From the NCBI GenBank assembly GCA_900450595.1, contig UGGS01000001.1, positions 620,001 through 684,000 on the forward strand: 64,000 nt of DNA. The letters run 5' to 3'. Both the position numbers and the translations under genes were made by a program. How positions within the stretch are numbered: the first letter of the stretch is position 1; every line of letters starts with the position of its first letter. A model generated the notes under the pieces. The model was given only the letters and a program-made list of their open reading frames with translations, did not search any database and was not told the origin of the DNA. Shown piece by piece: positions 51,068 to 60,753 of this stretch. Source of the stretch: [Flavobacterium] thermophilum (GTDB lineage Bacteria; Bacillota; Bacilli; Bacillales; Anoxybacillaceae).

Positions 51068-51750
51068 ACTATACGCTGTTTCCGTTATGTGAATATGCAG
51101 TGACCGTCCGGTTTGCCGATTATATCGATGAGACCGTAAATGATATCGTTCATGAGACAGCGGTTCGCCTAAAGAGAGAACGAAAAGAAGGGGTCAACGA
51201 AATTGTGCCGGCGTTTTCATCGCTTACCGTGTATTACGACCCGCTGGCGATTGGTTATGCGGACGTATGTCGGTGGCTGCGCGAAAAGGTCGAGTCGTCT
51301 GGACAGACGGAACGGCCTTTGGCGCGAACGGTTGTTATTCCTGTCTGCTATGGCGGTGAATTTGGGCCGGACTTACCAGAGGTCGCCCGCTTTCACGGGA
51401 TATCGGAAGATGAGGTGGTTACGCTTCATTCGGCCGGCCGCTACCGTGTCTATATGATCGGGTTTTCGCCCGGGTTTGCGTATTTGGGGGGCTTGTCGCC
51501 GCGTTTGTCCACACCGAGGCGGGCGGTGCCGCGCACAAAAGTGCCCGCCGGTTCGGTCGGCATCGCCGGCGGGCAGACGGGCGTCTATCCGCTGGCGACG
51601 CCGGGCGGCTGGCAGCTGATCGGCCGGACGCCGCTCCGCGTATTTGACCCGCACCGGAAGGAGCCGAGCTTGCTTTCCGCCGGTGACATTGTTGAATTTC
51701 GGCCGATTGGCGCCGATGAATTTGCACGTTGGAGAGATGAACATGATTGA
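51064..51750 (+). CDS. pxpB: 5-oxoprolinase subunit PxpB (KipI)
   Basis: 228 residues with the carboxyltransferase-1 fold: VIPVCYGGEFGPDLPEVARFHG, VYMIGFSPGFAYLGGL, PRTKVPAGSVGIAGGQTGVYPLATPGGWQLIGRTPLRVFDP. With PxpA and PxpC it hydrolyses 5-oxoproline to glutamate using ATP. 5-oxoproline forms spontaneously from glutamine, faster at high temperature. ATG 51064 with AAAGGG seven bases upstream. Confidence 0.93.
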   Translation: MNYTLFPLCEYAVTVRFADYIDETVNDIVHETAVRLKRERKEGVNEIVPAFSSLTVYYDPLAIGYADVCRWLREKVESSGQTERPLARTVVIPVCYGGEFGPDLPEVARFHGISEDEVVTLHSAGRYRVYMIGFSPGFAYLGGLSPRLSTPRRAVPRTKVPAGSVGIAGGQTGVYPLATPGGWQLIGRTPLRVFDPHRKEPSLLSAGDIVEFRPIGADEFARWRDEHD

Positions 51751-52714
51751 AGTCATGGAGGGCGGATTTTTTACGACCGTTCAAGACAGCGGGCGTTTCG
51801 GCTACCGGCATGCCGGGGTGCCGGTGGGCGGGGCGATGGACGCGTGGGCGTATCGCCTTGCCAATGCGCTTGTCGGCAACCATGGCGATGAGGCGGTGCT
51901 CGAGGCGACGATGGCCGGGCCGACGATTCGGTTTCACGCCGAAACGGTGATCGCCATATGCGGCGGCGAGTTCTCATGCGCGCTGAACGGGCAGCCGTTG
52001 GCGCTTTGGAAGCCGGCGGCCGTCAAGCCGGGTGATGTGTTGGAAATCGGGGCATGTCGAGTGGGATGGAGAGCGTATATGGCCGTAGCAGGTGGCATTG
52101 ATGTTTCGCCTGTGATGGGCAGCCGTTCAACGTACGTCCCGGCGCAGCTTGGCGGTGTATCGGGCCGGCCGTTGCGGCGCGGGGATGTGTTGAAGATTGG
52201 GACGGCCGCTCTCATTTTCCCTTCAAAGCCGCTGCATTGGGGGCTCTCCCGGTTGGCCAGCCGCTATATCGGCGGAAAAACGAAAACGGTGCGCGCTGTC
52301 CCTGGTCCGGAATATGACGAGTTTACGCCGGACAGCCGCACTCAGTTGTTTGCCGCCTTCTATGAGGTGACGCCCCAATCCGATCGGATCGGCTATCGGC
52401 TTTCCGGCCCAACGTTGGCGCTTGTGCGCGAGCGGGAAATGGTCTCGGAAGCGGTCGTCTTCGGCACTGTGCAAGTGCCATCGTCCGGCCAACCGATCGT
52501 GTTGATGGCCGACAGCCAGACGACGGGCGGCTACCCGCGCATCGCCCAAGTGGCAGCGGTCGATTTGCCTTTGTTGGCGCAGGCGCGTCCCGGCGACCGT
52601 ATCCAGTTTCGACCGATCGCGCCTGAGGAAGCGGTGCAGCTTTATATCGAACAACAGCGGCGGCTGGATCGGTGGATTGCCGCCATTCGCCGCCAATGGG
52701 GGGAAGAATCATGA
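51743..52714 (+). CDS. pxpC: 5-oxoprolinase subunit PxpC (KipA)
   Basis: 323 residues, carboxyltransferase-2 fold: [31 protein letters not shown] at the start, [42 protein letters not shown] and [12 protein letters not shown]. Overlaps pxpB by eight bases. Partner of PxpB. Confidence 0.93.
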   Translation: MIEVMEGGFFTTVQDSGRFGYRHAGVPVGGAMDAWAYRLANALVGNHGDEAVLEATMAGPTIRFHAETVIAICGGEFSCALNGQPLALWKPAAVKPGDVLEIGACRVGWRAYMAVAGGIDVSPVMGSRSTYVPAQLGGVSGRPLRRGDVLKIGTAALIFPSKPLHWGLSRLASRYIGGKTKTVRAVPGPEYDEFTPDSRTQLFAAFYEVTPQSDRIGYRLSGPTLALVREREMVSEAVVFGTVQVPSSGQPIVLMADSQTTGGYPRIAQVAAVDLPLLAQARPGDRIQFRPIAPEEAVQLYIEQQRRLDRWIAAIRRQWGEES

Positions 52715-53466
52715 CGGTCATTGATCTCAATTGCGATTTTGGCGAAAGTTTTGGTGCATACGAGCTTGGGCAGAAAGAAATATTGTTATACGTTACGTCT
52801 GTCAACATCGCCTGCGGGTTTCACGCCGGCGATCCGCTCGTCATGCGGCGGACGGTGCAGCTCGCCATCCAGCATGGCGTTGCCATCGGCGCCCACCCCG
52901 GTCTTCCTGATTTGCTCGGATTTGGGCGGCGGGCGATGGCGGTTTCGCCCGAAGAAGTGTATGCGTACGTTGTTTACCAGATCGGCGCACTTGCAGCCTT
53001 TGTCAAGGCGGAAGGCGGCGTGATGACGCATGTGAAGCCGCACGGCGCCTTGTACAATATGGCGGCGAAAGACGCGGCGTTGGCTGAAGCGATCGCCAAA
53101 GCGGTGCGCGATGTCGACCCGTCGCTTGTCTTGTGTGGTTTGTCGGGGAGCGAGCTCATCCGCGCGGGCCGCGCTTATGGCTTGCGAACCGCGAGCGAAG
53201 TGTTCGCCGACCGGACGTATCAGGCGGATGGTTCGCTCACTCCAAGAAGTGATGCACGTGCCATCATTGTGGATGAAAATGAGGCGATCCGCCAAGTGCT
53301 TCGCATGGTTGGCGAACAGCGCGTCCGCTCATTGCAAGGGACGGACGTGACGATTGAAGCCGACACCGTCTGCCTGCATGGCGACAATGAGCAGGCGGTG
53401 CGATTTGCCAAGCGGTTGTATGAAGCGTTGCAGCAAGAAGGCATTGCCATTCAGGCGCTGCGATAA
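52711..53466 (+). CDS. pxpA: 5-oxoprolinase subunit PxpA (LamB/YcsF)
   Basis: 251 residues: [59 protein letters not shown] and [17 protein letters not shown], all LamB/YcsF hallmarks with the conserved Asp and His residues. ATGA overlap with pxpC. Confidence 0.93.
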   Translation: MTVIDLNCDFGESFGAYELGQKEILLYVTSVNIACGFHAGDPLVMRRTVQLAIQHGVAIGAHPGLPDLLGFGRRAMAVSPEEVYAYVVYQIGALAAFVKAEGGVMTHVKPHGALYNMAAKDAALAEAIAKAVRDVDPSLVLCGLSGSELIRAGRAYGLRTASEVFADRTYQADGSLTPRSDARAIIVDENEAIRQVLRMVGEQRVRSLQGTDVTIEADTVCLHGDNEQAVRFAKRLYEALQQEGIAIQALR

Positions 53467-53477
53467 GAAGAGAGACA

Positions 53478-53916
53478 ATGCATAAGAATGAAAGCCGATT
53501 AAGCGTGTTGATCGGGGCCGTTTTTTTGATGGCGACATCGGCCATCGCTCTCGGGTTTTTGACGCAGACGACGGTGTTTACAGCCCAACTGGCGGCGAGC
53601 TTCCGGGTTCGTTATATTGCTTTTCATTTTGTTTGACATCGGCGCCCAGGCGAACATTTGGCGCATTATTGCGGTGTCTGAGCGGAGGGCGCAAGACATT
53701 GCCAACGCGGTGCTTCCCGGCCTTGGCTATATCTTCGCGATTATCCTGCTTCTTGGCGGGCTGCCGTTTAACATCGGCAACACCGCTGACGTAAAGCGTC
53801 CGAAGCAGCAAAAGCTGTTTAGGGCGCTGTTTTCATTTGAGGCGGTTTGCTGCGTTCTCGGCAAAGTGGACAGCCATTTTCCAAGCAAGCGGATCATCCC
53901 CTCGCTTGCGTCCTGA
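53478..53916 (+). pseudogene. ycsG: NRAMP-like transporter ycsG, frameshifted and truncated
   Basis: It starts MHKNESRLSVLIGAVFLMATSAIALGFLTQTTVFTAQ with AAGAGAGAC upstream. At TTCCGGG (53601-53607) one extra C shifts the frame; after it the second frame continues FVILLFILFDIGAQANIWRIIAVSERRAQDIANAVLPGLGYIFAIILLLGGLPFNIGNT. From about 53785 the family sequence stops and unrelated residues follow, so some three quarters of the transporter is deleted. Its place after pxpA matches the B. subtilis order ycsF-ycsG. Confidence 0.8.
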
Positions 53917-54015
53917 AGCCATTGGAACGGTTTCCATCATTTGCACTTTTCTTCTCTCATCTTGTAAGATAAAGAAGGCGCAAAACAGGGCGCCGGGCAG
54001 GAAAGGAGAGCGAAC

Positions 54016-54852
54016 ATGAACGGAGCAGACATCAAAGCGATCGTCTTTGATTTAGATGGAACGCTGTACGAGGAAACAGAGCATTTTGACTATTACGCCG
54101 AACAGGTGGCTAAGCGGCTGAAGACAGCGGACCGGCCGCGGTTTTGGGACGACTACCGGGCGGTGCTGGCCGGGCGCCATCCGCTTCGCATCGGCACGGT
54201 GTACGATACAAAGGAAGATTTGATTTTGCAGCTTGAAGAAGGAGATGTTCGCGAAGTGCGCCGTTGGAGCGGCGAGCTGTTGCCGGCAGCCGACGTCAAA
54301 GCGGCCTACCCTGGGCCGGTGGCGATCGATTTGGATCGGTTTTTCAGCATCGGCGACCTTTGGTGGGTGCCGAGCTCGATTGGCCGCCATTACGGATTGA
54401 CGAACGAGGATACATATGCCGCATTTTTAGAAACGCGCGAATGGATGATGGGTCCGGAGTTTACTATGAAGGGGGCTCCGGGGTTTGCCGAGACGCTCGC
54501 CGAGCTGCGCGAGAAAACGGCGCTTGTGTTGATGACAAACAGCCCGGAGCCGGACAGCGAAGCGATTTTGCGGAAACTCGGCCTTGCTGGTTTGTTCGAC
54601 GAGAAAATTTTTCAGGCGGCCAAGCCAATCAAAACAGCCGCCCATTTAGCGGCGATCCGGGCGCGTTTTGGCGTCGACTATCAGCAAATGCTCTGCGTCG
54701 GCGACAACATCGGCAATGACATCGCGCCGGCCCGCCGGCTCGGCTGCCGAACGATGTTGATTGACGCGTACGGTTTGGCGAAGCCGGGTGATGCCGACGT
54801 CATCGTCGCCTCCACGTCAGCGTGTGTGCCGGTGCTGCGCCGCCTGCTGTAG
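54016..54852 (+). CDS. HAD family hydrolase
   Basis: 278 residues with motif I IVFDLDGTLYEE, motif II LMTNSPEPDS, motif III lysine in AAKPIKTAA and motif IV CVGDNIGNDI. A long cap insertion (residues about 20-150) would set substrate specificity. Cytoplasmic phosphatase-like enzyme of unknown substrate. AAAGGAGAGCGAAC precedes ATG. Confidence 0.88.
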   Translation: MNGADIKAIVFDLDGTLYEETEHFDYYAEQVAKRLKTADRPRFWDDYRAVLAGRHPLRIGTVYDTKEDLILQLEEGDVREVRRWSGELLPAADVKAAYPGPVAIDLDRFFSIGDLWWVPSSIGRHYGLTNEDTYAAFLETREWMMGPEFTMKGAPGFAETLAELREKTALVLMTNSPEPDSEAILRKLGLAGLFDEKIFQAAKPIKTAAHLAAIRARFGVDYQQMLCVGDNIGNDIAPARRLGCRTMLIDAYGLAKPGDADVIVASTSACVPVLRRLL

Positions 54853-54891
54853 GCGGCGCATACCATTTTGTCTAAACTATTCAGAATATTA

Positions 54892-54920
54892 TTGACATAA
54901 AAGGTGGAAGCATGTACAAT
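54892..54920 (+). promoter_or_regulatory. Sigma-A promoter of ligase/lactonase operon
   Basis: TTGACA (54892-54897) and TACAAT (54915-54920) are 17 bases apart, a near-consensus promoter. Confidence 0.8.
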
Positions 54921-54936
54921 GAAAAGTGTACATGCT
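54909..54936. promoter_or_regulatory. Operator dyad over the -10 of the ligase/lactonase operon
   Basis: AGCATGTAC-N10-GTACATGCT, a perfect 9-bp inverted repeat that covers the -10 hexamer and start site; repression by a dimeric regulator is the natural reading. The regulator is not in the window. Confidence 0.7.
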
Positions 54937-55056
54937 AGCCAGACAATCAACGGTATGAATTGAAAGGCTTGGGCATATGGATGTTATTGCAACCGCTTTC
55001 TTTTGGGCGGTGGCTGCCGATTTGCAAAGCAGACAAAAAGAGGGGGGAACGGTTGG

Positions 55057-56739
55057 ATGAATACGAGACATTACCCGTATTGGCCGAAACGGCTTTCGAA
55101 AACGTTGACCGTGCCGGAGACGACGCTTGTCGACCATTTGGAAACGACAGCGAAGCGCTATCCGAACAAAACAGCGATTTACTATTACGGCGCAGCATAT
55201 TCGTACAAGCAGCTGCTTGATGACGTCAACGCGCTCGCCGGCTATCTCCAGCGAAAGCTGTCCGTCCAACCGGGCGACCGTGTGTTGTTGTACATGCAAA
55301 ACTCTCCGCAGTTTGTCATCTCCTACTATGCCATTTTGCGCGCTGAAGCCATTGTCGTGCCGATCAACCCGATGAACACCTCAGATGAGCTTTCCTTTTA
55401 TGTGAACGATTGTGAGACGAAAGTCGGCCTCGTTGGCCAAGAGCTGCTGGACAAAGCGACGCCGCTTCTCGGCCGGACACCGCTTGAACATCTTATCGTC
55501 GCCGCGTATTCCGATTATGCGTCCGATGATTCCCCGGTGTCGTTGCCGGCTGAAGTGGCGGCGCCGCGGCGGGCCATTGGGGATGAGCGCATTCTTTTAT
55601 GGGCGGACTGCCTCGGCGCCCAATTGCCGCCGCTTCCATACAACGGCCATGTTGATGACATCGCCGTCTTGCCATACACATCCGGGACGACCGGGGTGCC
55701 AAAAGGCTGCATCCACCCGCACCGGACGGTGAACGCCAACATCGTCGGCGCCTATTATTGGGGCAACGTGACGAGCGATTCCGTCGCCTTGGCGACATTG
55801 CCGTTTTTCCATGTCACCGGGATGGTGCACAGCATGCACGTGCCGATTTTCGCCGGCTCAGCGATCGTGCTCATGACGCGCTGGGATCGGGACGCGGCCG
55901 CCCGGCTGATCGAATTGCACCGCTGCACCCATTGGGTGAACATCAGCACGATGCTGATTGACTTTTTGGCCAACCCGGCGCTCGGTCGATACGATATTTC
56001 ATCGCTTGCGAGCATTTCCGGCGGCGGGGCGGCGCTGCCGGAGGCGGTCGGGGAAAAATTGTTTCAGCTTACCGGCGTCCGCTACTTTGAAGGCTACGGG
56101 TTGTCCGAGACGATTTCGCAAACGCACTTCAACCCGCCGGACCGGCCGAAATTGCAATGTCTCGGCGTTCCGTCGTTTGACGTCGACGCGCGCATCATTG
56201 ACCCGGCGACGGGGCGGGAGCTTGGCGTCGGCGAAGTCGGGGAGATCATCGTTTGTGGCCCGCAAGTGTTCCGCGGCTATTACCGGCGTGAAAAAGAAAC
56301 GGAAGAAGCGTTCATCGAGCTCGACGGCAAACGGTTTTTCCGCACCGGCGACATCGGGCGGATGGATGAGGAAGGCTACTTTTTCATCGTCGACCGCGTC
56401 AAACGGATGATCAACGCTTCCGGCTATAAAGTATGGCCGACTGAAGTCGAGTCGCTTTTGTACAAACATCCGGCTGTTCAGCAGGCGTGCGTCGTCGGCG
56501 TGCCGGATCCGCGCCGCGGCGAAACGGTGAAGGCGTTTATCGTTCTTCATGACGAGTATGTCGGCAAAGTAACGGAAGAAGAGATCATTGAATGGTCCAA
56601 GACGCAAATGGCGGCGTACAAATATCCGCGCCTCGTTGAATTCCGCTCATCGCTGCCGATGACGTCAAGCGGCAAGCTGCTTTGGCGGAAATTGCAGGAA
56701 GAGGAGTATGAAAAAGCGGGGAAAGGGGTGAACAACTGA
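55057..56739 (+). CDS. Class I adenylate-forming acyl/aryl-CoA ligase
   Basis: 560 residues: P-loop LPYTSGTTGVPKGCIHPHRTVN, FHVTGMVHSMH, GYGLSETISQTHFNPP, RFFRTGDIGRMDEEGYFFIVDRVKRMINASGYKVWPTEVE and C-terminal lysine in SSGKLLWRKLQ. Substrate likely a fatty or hydroxy acid. The leader from the start site to ATG is about 125 bases. ATG 55057 follows AGAGGGGGG. It overlaps the lactonase gene by one base, so the two work together. Confidence 0.85.
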   Translation: MNTRHYPYWPKRLSKTLTVPETTLVDHLETTAKRYPNKTAIYYYGAAYSYKQLLDDVNALAGYLQRKLSVQPGDRVLLYMQNSPQFVISYYAILRAEAIVVPINPMNTSDELSFYVNDCETKVGLVGQELLDKATPLLGRTPLEHLIVAAYSDYASDDSPVSLPAEVAAPRRAIGDERILLWADCLGAQLPPLPYNGHVDDIAVLPYTSGTTGVPKGCIHPHRTVNANIVGAYYWGNVTSDSVALATLPFFHVTGMVHSMHVPIFAGSAIVLMTRWDRDAAARLIELHRCTHWVNISTMLIDFLANPALGRYDISSLASISGGGAALPEAVGEKLFQLTGVRYFEGYGLSETISQTHFNPPDRPKLQCLGVPSFDVDARIIDPATGRELGVGEVGEIIVCGPQVFRGYYRREKETEEAFIELDGKRFFRTGDIGRMDEEGYFFIVDRVKRMINASGYKVWPTEVESLLYKHPAVQQACVVGVPDPRRGETVKAFIVLHDEYVGKVTEEEIIEWSKTQMAAYKYPRLVEFRSSLPMTSSGKLLWRKLQEEEYEKAGKGVNN

Positions 56740-57719
56740 TGGCGGAGATGGTAGAAACGGTATGCGGGCCGGTGCCGGTGGAACAACTTGGAAAAACGCT
56801 CATCCACGAACATTTCCTCTTCGGCTACCCGGGATTTCAAGGCGATGTGACGCATGGCCCATTTCATGAAGATGAAGCGCTTCGCGTTGCCGTTGAAGCG
56901 GCGGAAAAGATGAAGCGGCACGGCATTCAAACGGTTGTCGATCCGACGCCGAACGACTGCGGGCGCAACCCGGCGTTTTTGCGGCGCGTTGCCGAAGAAA
57001 CAGGGCTGAACATCATTTGTGCGACCGGCTACTATTATGAAGGAGAAGGAGCGCCGCCGTACTTCCAATTCCGCCGGTTGCTCGGGACGGCGGAAGATGA
57101 TATTTACGACATGTTTATGACCGAGCTGACCGAAGGCATTGCCGACACCGGAATCAAAGCCGGCGTTATCAAGCTCGCCTCAAGCAAAGGCCGCATCACC
57201 GAGTACGAAAAGATGTTCTTCCGCGCCGCCGCCCGCGCGCAAAAAGAGACGAGCGCGGTCATCATCACCCATACGCAAGAAGGGACGATGGGGCCGGAAC
57301 AAGCCGCCTATTTGCTTGAGCACGGCGCCGACCCGGACAAAATCGTCATCGGCCATATGTGCGGCAACACCGACCCGGACTACCATCGCCGGACGCTTGA
57401 GTACGGTGTTTACATCGCCTTTGACCGCTTCGGCATTCAAGGGATGGTCGGCGCTCCAACGGATGAGGAACGGATTCGCACGCTTCTTGCCCTGCTTCGC
57501 GACGGATACGCAGACCGGATTATGCTTTCGCATGATACGGTCAACCTTTGGCTCGGCCGCCCGTTTGAACTGCCTGAGCCGTTTGCGGAAATGATGAAAA
57601 ATTGGCATGTCGAGCACTTGTTTGTCAATGTGATTCCGGCGCTGAGAAAGGAAGGGATCGGCGACGAGGTGTTTGCGCAGCTGTTTGTGCGCAATCCAGC
57701 CGCCTTATTTTCCGCCTGA
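56739..57719 (+). CDS. Phosphotriesterase-like lactonase
   Basis: 326 residues, reading like the characterised G. kaustophilus lactonase. Metal ligands are visible: HEH near residue 23-25, bridging lysine in GVIKLASS (about 145), ITHTQEG His (178), IGHMCGN His (206) and LSHDTV Asp (266). It hydrolyses lactones, including acyl-homoserine and delta/gamma lactones, with side activity on organophosphates. Together with the upstream CoA ligase it suggests lactone opening followed by activation of the hydroxy acid. Confidence 0.93.
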   Translation: MAEMVETVCGPVPVEQLGKTLIHEHFLFGYPGFQGDVTHGPFHEDEALRVAVEAAEKMKRHGIQTVVDPTPNDCGRNPAFLRRVAEETGLNIICATGYYYEGEGAPPYFQFRRLLGTAEDDIYDMFMTELTEGIADTGIKAGVIKLASSKGRITEYEKMFFRAAARAQKETSAVIITHTQEGTMGPEQAAYLLEHGADPDKIVIGHMCGNTDPDYHRRTLEYGVYIAFDRFGIQGMVGAPTDEERIRTLLALLRDGYADRIMLSHDTVNLWLGRPFELPEPFAEMMKNWHVEHLFVNVIPALRKEGIGDEVFAQLFVRNPAALFSA

Positions 57720-57743
57720 CAGGGCCGTGAAGCGCCGAATTCA

Positions 57744-57786
57744 AAACCGCTGCCAGCCGGCTTTGCCCGGCCGACAGCGGTTTTTC
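57744..57786 (+). terminator. Rho-independent terminator of ligase/lactonase operon
   Basis: AAACCGCTG (57744-57752) pairs with CAGCGGTTT (57775-57783), with further GCCGG/CCGGC pairing inside, followed by T. Confidence 0.8.
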
Positions 57787-57886
57787 GTTTGCCGTCCGTT
57801 TTTTGTCATCATTATGAATAATTTTCCTCATTTGTTGAACAATAAGGAAAGACATCAGCCGGGCGAAAGGAGGGAGAGAGGCGCTG

Positions 57887-59560
57887 GTGACAGAAAAACG
57901 ACTTCTGTTCTTCTCACTGCTGGCCATCGCCTTATATGTGTCGCCGTACTTTGTGCTTGGCGAGGATGCGCATATGCGCGTCCATGACAATTTGGATTCC
58001 AACATTGCCTGGTATAAAGTGCTCACCCGAAGCGGCGAACTGTTTGGCCCGGTTGACGGCATCATCCCGCAAATCATTAACGGATTGCCGCGCAACGCGT
58101 TCGGGACGGAGTTCAGCGGCATCGTCTGGCTTCACGCTTTGTTTCCGTCCATTTACGCCTATGGGCTCAGCCAAGCCATCACCCGCGTGTTCGCGTTTGT
58201 CGGCATGTATCTTTTGCTGAAAAAGCATGTGCTGCCGGGCGAGCGCTGGGGATGGATTCGCATCGGCGCTTCGTTGACGTTTGCCTTGACGCCGTTTTGG
58301 CCGTCGGGGATGTTGAGCACGCTCGGCATGCCGCTTGCGCTTTGGGCGTTTTTAAACATTCGGGGCGGGGAGCGTTCATGGGTGAATTGGGCGGTGTTGA
58401 CGCTCTTGCCGCTTTACTCGAGCTTTGTGCTTGGCTTTTTCTTTTTCCTAAGCGCGCTTGGGATTTGGTGGCTCATTGATGTCATCCGCGGCAAGGGTTG
58501 GAATTGGCGGTTTTTGGCGGCCATCGTCTATATGACGGTGCTCTATTTGGCGGTCGACTACCGGCTTGTCCATTCGCTCTTGTTTTCCGATGAACCGACA
58601 AGCCGAGACGAATATTTCCACGCCCGCCTGCCGCTTTGGCGGGTGATCCGTCTGACGTTCAAAAACTATGTGCTCGGCCATACTCATGTGATGACGGTGC
58701 ACGGGTTCGTCATTTTGCCGGTGACGCTCATCGCCTTGTACTTCGTGTGGAAGCGGAAGCGCTGGCGGCAGGAAATGCCGTTTCTTGTGCTGCACGTATT
58801 GAACTTCGCGTTGTCGACATGGTATGCATTTTGGTTTTACAAAGGATGGCAGCCGCTCACGGAACGGTTTGATTTGCTCGATAAGTTCAATTTCGCCCGC
58901 TATCATTTTTTGCGGCCGATGGTCATTTACGTTTTGTTTGCGATGGCGCTGAAAATTATTTGGCAGGAAGGACGGCGGTGGCGGGCGGTCAGCGCGGCGG
59001 CGATCGCTTTGCAGCTGTTGGTGCTTGTCTTGCACAATGAGGAAATCGTCTACCGCAACAAGCCGTCGTTTCGCGAATTTTACGCCGAGAAGCAATTTGC
59101 CGCCATCCGCGAGTATATCGGCCGTCCCGTCCATACATACCGCGTCGCCAGCATCGGCATCCACCCGGCGATCGCCCAGTACAACGGTTTTTACACGCTT
59201 GATACGTACAACAACTTTTACCCGTTGGAATACAAACACCGGTTCCGTCGCATTATCGCCAAGGAGCTGGAAAAAAACAAAAAGCTGCGCGAGTATTTTG
59301 ACGAATGGGGCGGGCGCTGCTACCTTTTTGTCGACGAACTCGGCAAACATTATATGTTCAAGAAAACGTCGAAGCGGACGATCCGCCATCTTGAATTGAA
59401 CACAAAAGCGTTTTACGCCATGGGCGGGCGTTATATTTTCTCGGCGTTGCCGATTGAAAACGCAAGCGACAACGCGTTGCATCTTGAGCGTGTGTTTCGC
59501 TCGGACGAATCTGCTTGGACGATTTACTTATACAAGGTCGCATGGAAAGGGGGAACGTGA
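57887..59560 (+). CDS. ykoS: DUF6044 family membrane protein (YkoS-like)
   Basis: 557 residues, about twelve hydrophobic segments in the first 380 residues, then an outside C-terminal domain of about 170 residues (IREYIGRPVHTYRVASIGIHPAIAQYNGFYTLDTYNNFYPLEYKHRF). Layout is like polytopic glycosyltransferases of the GT-C type, with DAHMRVHDNLDSN near the first loop as a possible acidic active site. It pairs with a dolichyl-phosphate-mannose-synthase-like enzyme, as ykoS-ykoT in B. subtilis. GTG 57887 is the start, with AAAGGAGGG some 13 bases upstream. Confidence 0.8.
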   Translation: MTEKRLLFFSLLAIALYVSPYFVLGEDAHMRVHDNLDSNIAWYKVLTRSGELFGPVDGIIPQIINGLPRNAFGTEFSGIVWLHALFPSIYAYGLSQAITRVFAFVGMYLLLKKHVLPGERWGWIRIGASLTFALTPFWPSGMLSTLGMPLALWAFLNIRGGERSWVNWAVLTLLPLYSSFVLGFFFFLSALGIWWLIDVIRGKGWNWRFLAAIVYMTVLYLAVDYRLVHSLLFSDEPTSRDEYFHARLPLWRVIRLTFKNYVLGHTHVMTVHGFVILPVTLIALYFVWKRKRWRQEMPFLVLHVLNFALSTWYAFWFYKGWQPLTERFDLLDKFNFARYHFLRPMVIYVLFAMALKIIWQEGRRWRAVSAAAIALQLLVLVLHNEEIVYRNKPSFREFYAEKQFAAIREYIGRPVHTYRVASIGIHPAIAQYNGFYTLDTYNNFYPLEYKHRFRRIIAKELEKNKKLREYFDEWGGRCYLFVDELGKHYMFKKTSKRTIRHLELNTKAFYAMGGRYIFSALPIENASDNALHLERVFRSDESAWTIYLYKVAWKGGT

Positions 59561-59561
59561 G

Positions 59562-60584
59562 ATGTCCGAACCGGTAGTAGCCATCGTCGTGCCGTGTTAC
59601 AACGAAGAAGAGGTGCTCCCAGAGACGATCCGCCGCTTGCAGGCGCTGCGCGGCGAACTTGTTGAGGAAAAAATGATTTCGCCCAAAAGTGCGCTCTTGT
59701 TCGTGGATGACGGAAGCCATGACGATACATGGAAAATCATTTACAAGGCGAGCTTGCGTCATCCGGAAGTGAAAGGGCTGAAACTAGCGCGCAACGCTGG
59801 GCATCAAAACGCGTTGCTGGCCGGTCTGTTTGCGGCAAAAACACACGCCGACTGCTTGATTTCGATCGATGCCGATTTGCAAGATGATTTGTCGGCCATT
59901 CGCGAATTTGTGCAAAAGTTTCGCGAAGGGTATGACATCGTTTACGGCGTGCGCCGGCGTCGCGATACGGATACGTGGTTTAAACGCCATACCGCCCAAG
60001 GATTTTATCGGTTAATGAAGATGTTTGGCGTTGATCTCGTGTATAACCATGCCGACTACCGTCTGATGAGCCGGCGCGCGGTCGAGGCGCTCGAACAGTT
60101 CGGGGAAGTGAACTTGTTTTTGCGCGGCATCGTTCCGCTTCTAGGTTTTCGCTCGGCGGCCGTCTATTACGACCGGAAAGAACGGCTGGCCGGAAAAACA
60201 AAATACCCGTTAAAAAAAATGATCGCTTTTGCGCTCGACGGGGTCACATCGTTTAGCGTCACCCCGATTCGCTTTATTTCGCTCATCGGCTTTCTCTCGT
60301 TTGTCGTCAGCCTCATCTTCGGCGCCTATTTTCTCTTTTTAAAGTGGGCTGGGCATACCGAGACGGGATGGACGTCGCTCATTACCTCGATTTGGCTGCT
60401 AGGGGGGCTGCAGCTCATCGCCCTTGGGCTGATCGGGGAATACGTTGGAAAAATTTATAAGGAAACGAAACGGCGGCCGCGCTACATCGTCGATTTGGAT
60501 TTATGGAACTGGCCACTGCCGCAGCGGCTGTCACGATCGGCTTCGTCCGAGGAGGCGGAAGCGGCGAAGCGGCTGCGGCCATAA
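59562..60584 (+). CDS. ykoT: Family 2 glycosyltransferase, DPM1/GtrB type (YkoT-like)
   Basis: 340 residues: GT-A domain with IVVPCYNEEEVLPETI, LLFVDDGSHDDTW and SIDADLQDDL (metal-binding DxD), then two membrane helices (about residues 235-260 and 275-300). Such enzymes charge undecaprenyl phosphate with a sugar on the inner face; the YkoS-like protein could transfer it outside. It begins two bases after ykoS. Confidence 0.88.
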   Translation: MSEPVVAIVVPCYNEEEVLPETIRRLQALRGELVEEKMISPKSALLFVDDGSHDDTWKIIYKASLRHPEVKGLKLARNAGHQNALLAGLFAAKTHADCLISIDADLQDDLSAIREFVQKFREGYDIVYGVRRRRDTDTWFKRHTAQGFYRLMKMFGVDLVYNHADYRLMSRRAVEALEQFGEVNLFLRGIVPLLGFRSAAVYYDRKERLAGKTKYPLKKMIAFALDGVTSFSVTPIRFISLIGFLSFVVSLIFGAYFLFLKWAGHTETGWTSLITSIWLLGGLQLIALGLIGEYVGKIYKETKRRPRYIVDLDLWNWPLPQRLSRSASSEEAEAAKRLRP

Positions 60585-60586
60585 GG

Positions 60587-60621
60587 AAACGGCAGGCGTG
60601 CACAAGCGCGCCGTTTTTCTT
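60587..60621 (+). terminator. Rho-independent terminator of ykoST
   Basis: AAACGGC pairs with GCCGTTT (60587-60593 with 60610-60616), with GGCGTGC/GCGCGCC pairing as an alternative inside, then TTCTTTG. Confidence 0.65.
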
Positions 60622-60753
60622 TGTCTTGCAATTCTAAAAAAGAAAGAGTAGACTGATGGATGGGAATGATATGGCGGATTTTCGGGGGATGCAGAGAAGG
60701 CGGTCTTTCGCCGGCTGGCAAAGGCTGTTTGTCGAGAAAGGGGAGGATAAGCG

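Noticed and set aside
53833..53940. 35-codon minus-strand frame (MMETVPMASGRKRGDDPLAW)
   Set aside because: It looks protein-like but has no good ribosome site and lies in decayed ycsG-side sequence.
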